From positions 682,001-746,000 of the forward strand of contig NZ_OY780933.1 of NCBI RefSeq assembly GCF_963676065.1: a stretch of 64,000 nucleotides of DNA, written 5' to 3'. The notes below the pieces were generated by a model, which was not told the origin of the DNA, did no database searches, and worked only from the letters and a program-made list of their open reading frames with translations. Numbering within the stretch: the stretch's first letter is position 1; each line of letters starts with the position of its first letter. Made by a program: the position numbers and the translations under genes. This document shows positions 15,989 to 24,266 of this stretch, piece after piece. The DNA comes from Maridesulfovibrio sp. Lineage in GTDB: Bacteria > Desulfobacterota > Desulfovibrionia > Desulfovibrionales > Desulfovibrionaceae.

Positions 15989-16873
15989 ATGGTTAGTAAA
16001 GACGCCAGCACTATGCTGACGAAGGTTGTGGACACCCTGTGTGAGGAAGAGTCATACAAGACAGTATATCATATGCCTGAGCATGACCGCCCAATGCCTT
16101 CCATTCCGGAGCTTGGCAAATTTGTGGAAAGGCTGCGGGCTGTACTTTTCCCCGGATATTTCGGCGATTCCGAAATCCGCCCCGAAACCATGCGCTACCA
16201 CATCGGGGGCAACCTTGATGTAGCCTACAGGATTCTGGAAGAACAAATCCTGCGCGGACACTGCTTCTTTTGCAATACCGACGAACGGAACTGTTCGGGA
16301 TGCGAGGAGGATTCCCAACGCATCGCGTCAGAATTCATGGGTAAGCTGCCTGAAATACGCCGCCTGTTGGCCACTGACGTGCAGGCCGCATATGTTGGTG
16401 ATCCCGCTTCCAAAAGTCCCGGCGAAACTATTTTCTGCTATCCCAGCATAATCGCCATGACCCATCACCGCATCGCCCACGAACTCTACAAGCTGAATGT
16501 AGACCTCATTCCACGCATTATCGGCGAGATGGCCCACTCCAAGACAGGAATAGATATTCATCCGGGAGCGCAGGTGGGAGAGCATTTCTTTATCGATCAC
16601 GGTACCGGTACCGTGATCGGCGAGACCTGCATCATCGGCCGCAACGTACGCCTCTATCAGGGCGTGACTCTCGGGGCCAAAAGCTTTCCGCAGGACGATT
16701 CCGGCACCCTGATCAAGGGAATCGCCCGTCATCCCATTGTGGAAGATGACGTCATCGTCTACTCCGGGGCCACCATCCTCGGCAGAGTGACCATCGGCAA
16801 AGGATCGGTCATCGGCGGTAATGTCTGGGTGACTAAATCAGTGGAGCCGGGAGCACGGCTGCTGCAGCGCTAG
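15989..16873 (+). CDS. cysE: Serine O-acetyltransferase
   Basis: This enzyme acetylates serine with acetyl-CoA to give O-acetylserine, the first committed step to cysteine. After an all-helical N-terminal half of about 180 residues comes a left-handed beta-helix of hexapeptide repeats: GIDIHPGAQVGEHFFID, then HGTGTVIGETCIIGRNVRLY with the catalytic histidine. At 294 residues it is longer than E. coli CysE and resembles the deltaproteobacterial/EpsC-like form. A cysteine-containing insert (CFFCNTDERNCSGCEED, about residues 92-108) with four cysteines is unusual and could bind metal or respond to redox. The gene ends the nifU-nifS-cysK-cysE run before a strong terminator. Confidence 0.92.
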   Translation: MVSKDASTMLTKVVDTLCEEESYKTVYHMPEHDRPMPSIPELGKFVERLRAVLFPGYFGDSEIRPETMRYHIGGNLDVAYRILEEQILRGHCFFCNTDERNCSGCEEDSQRIASEFMGKLPEIRRLLATDVQAAYVGDPASKSPGETIFCYPSIIAMTHHRIAHELYKLNVDLIPRIIGEMAHSKTGIDIHPGAQVGEHFFIDHGTGTVIGETCIIGRNVRLYQGVTLGAKSFPQDDSGTLIKGIARHPIVEDDVIVYSGATILGRVTIGKGSVIGGNVWVTKSVEPGARLLQR

Positions 16874-16894
16874 GCAGATCCTTAAAACACAAAT

Positions 16895-16930
16895 AAAAAG
16901 GGAGATTCGATCTATCGAATCTCCCTTTTT
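16895..16930. terminator. Bidirectional terminator between cysE and the caspase gene
   Basis: AAAAAGGGAGATTCGAT and ATCGAATCTCCCTTTTT form a perfect 17-bp stem with a minimal CT loop, A-run on the left and T-run on the right. It serves both convergent genes. Confidence 0.92.
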
Positions 16931-16950
16931 TATACTTTACGTAAAAACAG

Positions 16951-17853
16951 TTAGTTCAGCAGCATATCCATGACTTCGTCGCCGTTATTCTTGGGCTTCG
17001 GCGTCTGAGGCGGGGCTGGAGGCGGAGTCTGCTGTTGCGGTGTTGTTGTGGAAGATTGGCTTGAAGACTGCGAAGAACCGGAAGATCCTTTGCCGGAAAA
17101 ATAGAAATCACCCACCAGCGAAGAAGATTCCCACGGAACCTGTTTGCGGCTGGTATCTTTAATGACTCCCTGACGGACCTTCTTGAAAAACTGTTCAATG
17201 GTCAGGCCCTTGCGGTTCATATTGCTCAGCATATGGGTCACATAAGGGCTGTTGTTGCCGCGTCCGTCAAGGGCTGTCTTGCCCGGTGCGGTAGCAAAAG
17301 CGATAAAGGAGCCGGTGGGGGCATCCATCTGGGCCAGACCGCTGCGCATGGAACGAAAACTGCGCTTAAAGGGGTTGTTGCGGCAGGCATCGAGGATTAC
17401 AATATTCATGCGGTTTCCGGCATCTTCCATTTTGGCCAGCACCTTTCCGGCATCCACAGCTTCATACTGCACGTCCGACTGCCCCTGAATGGACATACCC
17501 AGAGGGCAAAGATAATTTATGCCGTTAACCTGCAAACCGTGCCCTGAAAAATAAAACAAACCCACATCATAATTTTTAAGCATGCGCCCGAAATCATCAA
17601 TGGCTCTACCCATGGTGGAGCGGTCGGCATTCTTTACAACCATCACATCAAACCCCGCTTTTGTTAGCGAACGATTCATGGCTGTAACATCATTAACAGG
17701 ATTTTTAAGCGCGCCTATTTTCGTATATGCCGAGTTACCGATAAGCAGAGCCAACCGCTTCTGGGCAAGACAATCACTCGCAAAAAGCAGCGTGGTGGAA
17801 ATGGCCGCCACTAGAAAAAAAGTGAACAGCCCGAATGATACATTATTTTTCAT
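16951..17853 (-). CDS. Exported caspase-like (peptidase C14) protein
   Basis: The protein has a caspase/metacaspase p20 domain with catalytic dyad H105 in YFSGHGLQ and C157 in LDACRNNPF. The substrate-pocket GNSAY start (39-43) and NPVNDVTAM (51-59) are typical. Residues 1-30 form a signal peptide (MKNN, hydrophobic core, SDCLA then QK), so it should act outside the cytoplasm. A serine/glutamine/threonine- then proline-rich tail (about residues 250-292) precedes a short acidic end. The frame is open 25 codons further, but ATG 17853 has an AAGGGGGG site and starts the signal peptide. Peptide substrates and role are unknown. It lies 37 nt after the DUF2628 gene and may share its transcript. Confidence 0.88.
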   Translation of the reverse strand: MKNNVSFGLFTFFLVAAISTTLLFASDCLAQKRLALLIGNSAYTKIGALKNPVNDVTAMNRSLTKAGFDVMVVKNADRSTMGRAIDDFGRMLKNYDVGLFYFSGHGLQVNGINYLCPLGMSIQGQSDVQYEAVDAGKVLAKMEDAGNRMNIVILDACRNNPFKRSFRSMRSGLAQMDAPTGSFIAFATAPGKTALDGRGNNSPYVTHMLSNMNRKGLTIEQFFKKVRQGVIKDTSRKQVPWESSSLVGDFYFSGKGSSGSSQSSSQSSTTTPQQQTPPPAPPQTPKPKNNGDEVMDMLLN

Positions 17854-17890
17854 TATAAACCCCCCTTCAAGATATGAATGTCTTTTTTCT

Positions 17891-18361
17891 TTATACCATA
17901 ACTTGATGGAAAGAAAAGATGAAAGCACTTCCGAAGAAAAGGGACATAAAAAAGATCCAGAGTGGCTGCAGGAAAAAACAAATCAGGCCGACAATCTTCA
18001 CCCAGCTGTGGACTCCACCGGTATCGCGCATGATCACCGAGGCCCCGCCCGCCGGAGCGGTTGATTTGATGGCTCCTATTTTGGCGGTACTGTCGCGGTA
18101 GTAAAAAAAGTATGCACTCATTCCGTAACCGATCTGAGCGATGAAATTTCCAAAGGGCAGAAAACCGATCAAAAATGTGATCGCCGCCCAAAAATACATC
18201 TTACGATACAAAAACCACCAGAACCCGAACAAAAATGCAGGCCAGTGCCACGTAACGGTAAAACCGTCATGCAATTGCTGGAATTTTGCAAAGTTAAAAA
18301 GATATTTACCCGCATTGGGGCCTATGTATTCCTGATAATCCTGTGAAGTGATCATTTCCAT
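17891..18361 (-). CDS. DUF2628-like membrane protein
   Basis: The 156-residue protein has a WHWPAFLFGFWWFLYRKMY segment typical of DUF2628 proteins. Hydrophobic stretches lie at about residues 41-60, 62-80 and 122-150. AGGAGA precedes ATG 18361 by about ten bases. It may be co-transcribed with the downstream caspase-like gene. Its function is unknown. Confidence 0.75.
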   Translation of the reverse strand: MEMITSQDYQEYIGPNAGKYLFNFAKFQQLHDGFTVTWHWPAFLFGFWWFLYRKMYFWAAITFLIGFLPFGNFIAQIGYGMSAYFFYYRDSTAKIGAIKSTAPAGGASVIMRDTGGVHSWVKIVGLICFFLQPLWIFFMSLFFGSAFIFSFHQVMV

Positions 18362-18437
18362 AATGTTTTATCTCCTGTAACTCTAATGCCGCAGCTTTAA
18401 ACAATTAGCAATATAGTCATCAAAAACGGACAAGATC

Positions 18438-18465
18438 TTGCGCGTCTTTTTGACATTCATATAAT
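18438..18465 (+). promoter_or_regulatory. Candidate sigma-70 promoter for hisS-aspS
   Basis: TTGCGC (18438-18443), a 16-nt spacer and TATAAT (18460-18465) precede hisS. The predicted leader is about 83 nt and holds a GC-rich pairing, CCGGGG with CCCCGG, before the start codon. Confidence 0.5.
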
Positions 18466-18554
18466 AATGGACTAACGAAATTTGGTTCCACGCTCCGTAC
18501 CGGGGGCGGGACACAAATATCAGCACACCCCGGGAATTCGCAAAGAGAATAAAA

Positions 18555-19793
18555 ATGGCAAAAATACAAAAAATTAAAGGCGTTGCAGACCTCTTCCCTG
18601 AAGATAGCGCAAGATATGCATTCATGGAGAAGACCGCAAGAGATGTTTTCACTTCTTACGGTTTCGGTGAACTGAGAGTTCCCATTCTGGAAAAAACAGA
18701 ACTTTTCTGTCGTTCCATCGGTGAGGAAACTGATGTTGTTCAAAAAGAAATGTACACCTTCCCCGACCGTAAGGGCCGCTCCCTGACTATGCGTCCCGAA
18801 GCGACCGCCGGGGTTGTCCGCGCATACGTGGAAAACAAGGTCTACCAGCCGGGCAAGGTCAGCAAATTTTTTACCTACGGTCCAATGTTCAGGTACGAAA
18901 GACCGCAGGCTGGCCGCATGCGTCAGTTTCATCAGATTGATGCGGAAGTTTTCGGAGCAGCTGAACCTCAGGCCGATGCTGAAGTTTTGCTCATGCTCTC
19001 TTCCTTTTTAAGTAGTATCGGTTTGCAAAAACTTTCTTTCGAATTGAATTCCCTTGGTTGTCCTGAATGCCGTCCCAAGTACAATCAGGCCCTGAAGGAT
19101 TTCTTGACTTCTCTTGACCGGGAACAGCTTTGCGAAGATTGCCAGCGTCGCATGGACACAAATCCTCTGCGAGTACTTGACTGCAAAAGCAAGAATTGCA
19201 AAGCCCTTACCGAGAAGGCACCAATTCTTCCGGATCACCTTTGCGGAGAGTGTCGTGATCATTTTGATACCGTCATCGCTCTGATTGACGAGGCTGGACT
19301 CCAATATACCCTCAATCCCCGCCTTGTTCGTGGATTGGACTACTACCAGCGAACCGCCTTTGAGGTGACTTCAGGGGAGATTGGAGCGCAGACAGCTGTT
19401 GCCGGTGGCGGTCGTTATGACGGGTTGGTGGAATCACTTGGCGGCCCCAAGAAGGTTCCGGCAATCGGTTTTGCCTGCGGAATGGAACGTCTTGCCATGC
19501 TTCTGGATGGCGAGTACGAACCGTCCACGGATTTCTATGTGGCTTTGGTAGATGAAAGATCAGCCAAGGATTCACTCATTTTTGCTGAAAAACTCCGCCG
19601 CTCCGGTCTTAAAGGAGAAGTGGGATTCGCTGCCAAAAGCATGAAAGCCCAGTTGCGGTATGCTAATAAAATCAACGCGCAGAAATGCTTTATCTTCGGC
19701 GCGGACGAATATGAAAACGGAACGGTCACCATTAAGGATATGGCCGAAGACGGGGAGCAGGAAACTGTGAGCCGTACCGAATATTTTAAGTAA
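18555..19793 (+). CDS. hisS: Histidyl-tRNA synthetase
   Basis: This class II synthetase charges tRNA-His. The start KIQKIKGVADLFPEDS is typical. Motif 2 appears as GPMFRYERPQAGRMRQFHQ (about residues 112-130), and the histidine-binding VRGLDYYQRTAFEV follows near residue 258. Motif 3 is IGFACGMERLAML, and a C-terminal anticodon-binding domain ends the protein. A cysteine-rich insert (CPECRPKYNQ, CEDCQRRM, CGECRDHF) is seen in the insertion domain, as in several bacterial HisRS. At 412 residues it has normal length. aspS follows after 31 nt, so the two synthetases form one operon. Confidence 0.96.
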   Translation: MAKIQKIKGVADLFPEDSARYAFMEKTARDVFTSYGFGELRVPILEKTELFCRSIGEETDVVQKEMYTFPDRKGRSLTMRPEATAGVVRAYVENKVYQPGKVSKFFTYGPMFRYERPQAGRMRQFHQIDAEVFGAAEPQADAEVLLMLSSFLSSIGLQKLSFELNSLGCPECRPKYNQALKDFLTSLDREQLCEDCQRRMDTNPLRVLDCKSKNCKALTEKAPILPDHLCGECRDHFDTVIALIDEAGLQYTLNPRLVRGLDYYQRTAFEVTSGEIGAQTAVAGGGRYDGLVESLGGPKKVPAIGFACGMERLAMLLDGEYEPSTDFYVALVDERSAKDSLIFAEKLRRSGLKGEVGFAAKSMKAQLRYANKINAQKCFIFGADEYENGTVTIKDMAEDGEQETVSRTEYFK

Positions 19794-19824
19794 GAAATTT
19801 CAAATAATATCGGGAGAGACGCAA

Positions 19825-21648
19825 ATGTCTGAACAGATTGAAGAACGCGATTATGACGAATACCGGGTGATTGAGCCTCTTGGCGATTGGACACGGACCC
19901 ACAACTGCAACCAGATTACAGCTGCAAACCTGGGCGAAAAAGTCCTGATCATGGGCTGGGTTCAGTTTCGCCGTGACCACGGCGGGCTGATTTTTATCGA
20001 CCTGCGTGACCGCGAAGGCCTCACTCAGGTTGTTTTCAGCCCTGAACACAATGCAGAGGCCCATGAGCGCGCCCACGCTATCCGCTCCGAATACGTGGTC
20101 GCCATTAAAGGTGAAGTTCGCGAACGCCCCGAAGGCATGCGCAACACCAACCTGACCACCGGTGAAATCGAGATTGTTGTTGACGAGTGGAAGCTGCTCA
20201 ACACTTCCGAAACTCCTCCGTTTGCCATTGAAGACCGTAGCGATGCTTCCGAAATGCTGCGTCTCAAATACCGTTTTCTGGACCTGCGCCGCCCTACTCT
20301 TGCCAAGAACTTTATTCTGCGCAACAAGGCCGCCCAGTCCGTACGCCGTTACCTCGACAATCTCGGTTTTCTCGAAATCGAGACTCCGGTACTGACCAAG
20401 TCCACTCCCGAAGGAGCACGCGACTTCCTCGTACCCAGCCGCATGAATAACGGTGATTTCTATGCCCTGCCGCAGTCCCCTCAGCTTTTCAAACAGATGC
20501 TGATGGTTTCCGGCATGGACCGCTATTTCCAGATTGTTAAATGTTTCCGCGATGAAGACCTGCGCGCCGACCGCCAGCCCGAGTTCACCCAGATTGATAT
20601 CGAAATGAGCTTTGTTAATGAAGAGCAGGTTATGGGCATGGCAGAAGAAATGGTTCGCACCGTCTTCAAAGAGACCATCGAAACTGAGCTTCCCGCTGCT
20701 TTCCCCCGCATGACCTACGCAGACGCCATGCGTGATTACGGTTGCGATAAACCGGATGTACGTTTCGACCTCAAACTTCAGGAAGCAACCGAAATCTTCA
20801 AGGGTTCCGACTTCAAAGTTTTCGCCAGCTCCGAACTGATCAAAATCCTGCGCGTACCGAATGGAGCCGAACTTTCCCGCAAGGAAATCGACGAATATAC
20901 CAAATTCGTTGAAATATACGGTTCCAAAGGTCTTGCATGGATCAAGGTTAAGGAAAACGGCGACTGGCAGTCACCCATCGTTAAATTCTTCTCTGAAGAA
21001 GAATGCGCCAAACTGCGCGAGCTCACCAACTGCCAGCCCGGCGACATTCTCTTCTTCCAGGCTGGAGCAGCTGATATCGTCAACGCCGCTCTCGCTGCCC
21101 TGCGCATCAAAATCGGTGAACGTTTTGAACTCATCGACGAGTCCAAATTCGCCCCGCTCTGGATCACCGACTTTCCGCTGCTTGAGTACAACCCCGAAGA
21201 AAAACGCTATGTCGCCCGTCACCATCCCTTTACCTCACCGCAGGAAGGACAGATTGACGAACTGAGTGACAAGCCCGCAGACGCACTTGCCCGCGCATAC
21301 GACCTCGTAATGAACGGCTATGAAGTAGGCGGCGGGTCCATCCGTATTCATACCCCGGAAATGCAGGAAAAGATGTTTGCTGCACTTGGTATCGATGAAG
21401 AAGAAGCCCGCGCCAAATTCGGCTTCCTCATGGATGCACTTCAGTTCGGCGCACCGCCGCATGGTGGTATTGCTTTTGGTCTGGACAGACTTATTATGAT
21501 TCTGTGCGGCGCGAAATCCATCAGGGACGTAATCGCTTTCCCCAAAACACAGAAAGCAACCTGCCTGATGACTGAAGCACCCGCAGGTGTTTCCGCTACC
21601 CAGCTCCGTGAGCTCGGTATCCGCCTTAGAGAAAAGAAAGAAGCGTAA
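19825..21648 (+). CDS. aspS: Aspartyl-tRNA synthetase
   Basis: This class IIb synthetase joins aspartate to tRNA. An N-terminal OB-fold anticodon domain (VLIMGWVQFRRDHGGLIFID) comes first. Motif 2 is FRDEDLRADRQPEFTQID (about residues 235-252), the bacterial GAD insertion follows, and motif 3 is GIAFGLDRLIMIL near the end. At 607 residues it is the bacterial type. Whether it is discriminating or also charges tRNA-Asn cannot be told from motifs alone. It is co-directional with hisS. Confidence 0.96.
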   Translation: MSEQIEERDYDEYRVIEPLGDWTRTHNCNQITAANLGEKVLIMGWVQFRRDHGGLIFIDLRDREGLTQVVFSPEHNAEAHERAHAIRSEYVVAIKGEVRERPEGMRNTNLTTGEIEIVVDEWKLLNTSETPPFAIEDRSDASEMLRLKYRFLDLRRPTLAKNFILRNKAAQSVRRYLDNLGFLEIETPVLTKSTPEGARDFLVPSRMNNGDFYALPQSPQLFKQMLMVSGMDRYFQIVKCFRDEDLRADRQPEFTQIDIEMSFVNEEQVMGMAEEMVRTVFKETIETELPAAFPRMTYADAMRDYGCDKPDVRFDLKLQEATEIFKGSDFKVFASSELIKILRVPNGAELSRKEIDEYTKFVEIYGSKGLAWIKVKENGDWQSPIVKFFSEEECAKLRELTNCQPGDILFFQAGAADIVNAALAALRIKIGERFELIDESKFAPLWITDFPLLEYNPEEKRYVARHHPFTSPQEGQIDELSDKPADALARAYDLVMNGYEVGGGSIRIHTPEMQEKMFAALGIDEEEARAKFGFLMDALQFGAPPHGGIAFGLDRLIMILCGAKSIRDVIAFPKTQKATCLMTEAPAGVSATQLRELGIRLREKKEA

Positions 21649-21650
21649 GA

Positions 21651-21861
21651 ATGTTTCCGGCGGCTTAACCCCTTGCGAAAGGGTTTAAGAATCCCAAAAA
21701 TTTTTAATAATTTTTTTGGGTAGCTTGGAGAGCAGTGCTTACTTGAGATAAAAAAATAGCTTTACGCTAACGATGGCGAAGCCCTGAAAAAAGTTTTAGG
21801 AGAGTCCAGAGAACCCTTTTTTAAAAGGGTTCTCTGGTCCCCGAAGGGCCGCCGGAGGCAT
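21651..21861. repeat. Copy D of the intergenic element, most complete copy
   Basis: Outer arms ATGTTTCCGGCGGC (21651-21664) and GCCGCCGGAGGCAT (21848-21861) differ at two pairs. Inside lie nested hairpins: TTAACCCC with GGGTTTAA; CCCAAAAATTTTT with ATTTTTTTGGG; and a perfect 15-bp stem CCAGAGAACCCTTTT (21806-21820) with AAAAGGGTTCTCTGG (21823-21837). GGAGG of the right arm (21854-21858) is the def Shine-Dalgarno, seven bases from its ATG. Confidence 0.78.
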
Positions 21862-21865
21862 AAAT

Positions 21866-22378
21866 ATGAAATTAGATATTTTAGCTTATCCTGAAGAGTC
21901 TTTGAAAGAAGTCTGTTCCAGAGTTGAAGAAGTAACTCCTGAGCTTAAGGAACAGATCGATAACATGATTGAGACCATGTATGCTGACGACGGCGTGGGC
22001 CTTGCTGCTCCGCAGGTCGGTCTTCAGAAGCGCCTGATCGTAATTGACCCTTCCGGTCCCAAAGAACGCACAGAACTGCAGGTCATCATCAACCCTGAAA
22101 TCGTTGAAAAAAGCAGTCAGAAGGTGGATTCCGAGGAAGCCTGCCTTTCCTGCCCCGGTTTCAAATGCGTAATCAAACGCCACGAAGCAGTAACTGTTAC
22201 CGGGACCGATCTTGAAGGTAATGACTTACGCATTGAAGCTGACGAATTTCTGGCCATAGTGCTGCAGCATGAAATTGATCATCTGGACGGAACTCTTATT
22301 GTCGACCGTGTTGGCCGCCTGAAACGTGCAATGTACGATAAGAAGGTAAAAAAATGGCAGAAAAGCGCTGGAAAATAG
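21866..22378 (+). CDS. def: Peptide deformylase
   Basis: This metalloenzyme removes the formyl group from new proteins. All three motifs are present: GVGLAAPQVG (about residues 43-52), EACLSCPG (a variant of EGCLS, with alanine for glycine) carrying the metal cysteine, and QHEIDH with the catalytic glutamate. At 170 residues it is a type 1 enzyme. fmt begins 25 nt inside its 3' end, so formylation and deformylation genes are translationally coupled. Its ribosome-binding site is the right arm of the preceding repeat element. Confidence 0.95.
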   Translation: MKLDILAYPEESLKEVCSRVEEVTPELKEQIDNMIETMYADDGVGLAAPQVGLQKRLIVIDPSGPKERTELQVIINPEIVEKSSQKVDSEEACLSCPGFKCVIKRHEAVTVTGTDLEGNDLRIEADEFLAIVLQHEIDHLDGTLIVDRVGRLKRAMYDKKVKKWQKSAGK

Positions 22379-23304
22379 TTTTCATGGGAACACCGGACTT
22401 TGCGTCCACCATTCTCGAATATCTCGTGGAATGGGACGGCTGCGAAGTCATTGCCGCTTATAGCCAGCCGGACCGCAAATGCGGGCGCGGGCAGAAGGTA
22501 CGTTGTTCCGCTGTCAAAGAAGTCGCTTTAAAGCATGACATCCCGGTATACCAGCCCTTGAATTTCAAGGATGAGAAAGATGTTGAAGAACTGCGTTCTC
22601 TTGAGCCCGATTTTCTGGTTGTTGCGGCCTACGGGCTGATCCTGCCGCAAGCGGTGCTGGACATTCCTGCGGTTATGCCCATCAACGTGCATGCTTCTCT
22701 GCTGCCCAAATATCGCGGTGCTGCCCCCATTCACAGGTCAGTTGCAAACGGTGATCACGCCACCGGCATAACCATCATGAAAATGGAAGCCGGCCTTGAT
22801 ACCGGCCCCATACTGCTGCAACAGGCGCTCGGGATTGCATGGGATGATTTTACCGGTAAAATTCACGATGAGCTGGCTGCCATGGGCGGCCCTCTGGTCA
22901 TGGAAACATTGCTGCGCTACCGGGATGGTCGTTTGTCCATAATTCCTCAGGACGACTCCATTGCCACTTACGCAGAAAAGCTGAGCAAGGAAGAGGGACT
23001 GATCGACTGGAACTTACCGGTTGAAGACGTTCATAATAAAATCAGAGGCATGTATCCATGGCCCGGTGCTTATTACTTCTGGACTCCAGAGGGCAAAGAG
23101 CCTCTCCGTCTTGTGCTCCGACCCGGTAAACCCGGTGATGAAGAAGTCGGTGACAATGCCCCCGGAACCATCGTCGACGAATATGACGGTATGCTCGGCA
23201 TCGCCTGCAAAGATAAAATTTACCTCGCATCCAAGGTGAAGCCCGCCGGAAAGAAAGAAATGGACGGCAAGGCCTTCATGTGCGGCTATATGAATAAATG
23301 CTAG
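22354..23304 (+). CDS. fmt: Methionyl-tRNA formyltransferase
   Basis: This enzyme transfers formyl from 10-formyltetrahydrofolate to initiator Met-tRNA. The N-terminal FMGTPDFASTILEYL (about residues 10-24), the catalytic block INVHASLLPKYRGAAPIHRS (about 110-129) and GITIMKMEAGLDTGPIL are all typical, followed by the OB-fold C-terminal domain. At 316 residues it has normal length. It overlaps def by 25 nt. Confidence 0.95.
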   Translation: MAEKRWKIVFMGTPDFASTILEYLVEWDGCEVIAAYSQPDRKCGRGQKVRCSAVKEVALKHDIPVYQPLNFKDEKDVEELRSLEPDFLVVAAYGLILPQAVLDIPAVMPINVHASLLPKYRGAAPIHRSVANGDHATGITIMKMEAGLDTGPILLQQALGIAWDDFTGKIHDELAAMGGPLVMETLLRYRDGRLSIIPQDDSIATYAEKLSKEEGLIDWNLPVEDVHNKIRGMYPWPGAYYFWTPEGKEPLRLVLRPGKPGDEEVGDNAPGTIVDEYDGMLGIACKDKIYLASKVKPAGKKEMDGKAFMCGYMNKC

Positions 23305-23306
23305 GA

Positions 23307-23414
23307 ATGCCTTCGGCTACCCTGCCGAGAGCATTAAACCCCTTTAGAAAAAAGGTTCTCTGGTCCCCGAAGGGCCGCCGGAGGCAAGCTGTAAAGAAAA
23401 GCGCGAAGCGCATC
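23307..23414. repeat. Copy E of the intergenic element (shortened)
   Basis: ATGCCTTCGGC (23307-23317) forms a decayed left arm and GCCGCCGGAGGC (23374-23385) the right arm. The inner part keeps AAGGTTCTCTGGTCCCCGA, shared with copy D. GCGCGAAGCGCATC (23401-23414) is the inverse of the motif at 6647 and 43,439. Confidence 0.65.
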
Positions 23415-23431
23415 TAATTATGAGTTTATAA

Positions 23432-24250
23432 ATGAGTGTAGAAAAAGATAACAAAAAGCGTCTGTTCATCGGTCTGATCACCGGGACCTGTATGCTTCTC
23501 TGTGCTTTCCTGGGGCTGCTCTGGTACGTACCTTATGCAGGGCTGGATTCTTTCGGCACGTGGGCAACTATCAGCTGGGGATTGTTCATTTTCGCGCTCA
23601 TTGTTCTGGTGGGCTGGGCCTACGCCGGACTGCTGGCTAATGTAGTGCTGCACCGGACTTTTCCCTTTTCGCATAAAGCAAGGGGACTAAGCGTAAAACT
23701 TTTCCTGCCCCTGATGACCATTCTGGGCCGTATTTTCGGACTTTCCAAGCGCAAGATCAGAGGATCTTTTATCAAGGTCAACAATGAGCTGGTTCTTTCC
23801 GAGGTCGGCCGCTTTGATCCTGAAAAAATCATGATCCTGACTCCGCATTGCCTGCAGGCCAGCCGTTGTGACATGCGCCTGACTTACGATATTGATAACT
23901 GCAAACGTTGCGGCCTGTGTACAATCAAAGGCCTTCTTGAACTGCGCGACAAATACGGAGTCCACTTCCACGTGGCAACCGGGGGAACCATTGCCCGCCG
24001 TCTGGTTGTGCAGAACCGTCCGCGCATGATCATCGCCATTGCCTGTGAACGCGACCTAGCCAGCGGCATTCAAGATACCTATCCGCTTCCAGTTTACGGT
24101 GTGCTCAACGAACGTCCTAACGGACCCTGCCTTGATACGCAGGTTTCACTCATTGATGTGGAAAATGCTTTGCGCCGCTTTCTCAAGGAAGACAAACTTC
24201 CTGAAGATGCGGATAAAAATGTAGGTTTGACTCCTCTTACCGGGCTATAA
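23432..24250 (+). CDS. DUF116 family membrane-anchored protein
   Basis: The 272-residue protein has two N-terminal transmembrane segments (about residues 10-32 and 44-70) and a cytoplasmic DUF116 domain. That domain has conserved cysteines in HCLQASRCDMRL and NCKRCGLCTIKGL (about 145-172), which could bind a metal or Fe-S cluster. A GGTIARRLV glycine-rich loop and a CERDLASGI segment follow. Biochemical function is unknown. The gene recurs between fmt and rsmB in related genomes, so a link to translation or rRNA processing is plausible but unproven. Confidence 0.85.
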   Translation: MSVEKDNKKRLFIGLITGTCMLLCAFLGLLWYVPYAGLDSFGTWATISWGLFIFALIVLVGWAYAGLLANVVLHRTFPFSHKARGLSVKLFLPLMTILGRIFGLSKRKIRGSFIKVNNELVLSEVGRFDPEKIMILTPHCLQASRCDMRLTYDIDNCKRCGLCTIKGLLELRDKYGVHFHVATGGTIARRLVVQNRPRMIIAIACERDLASGIQDTYPLPVYGVLNERPNGPCLDTQVSLIDVENALRRFLKEDKLPEDADKNVGLTPLTGL

Positions 24251-24266
24251 GCCGGGACACCAACAA

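Noticed and set aside
18466..18554. T-box or other riboswitch in the hisS leader
   Set aside because: The leader is only about 83 nt, with one GC-rich pairing and no T-box sequence or antiterminator.
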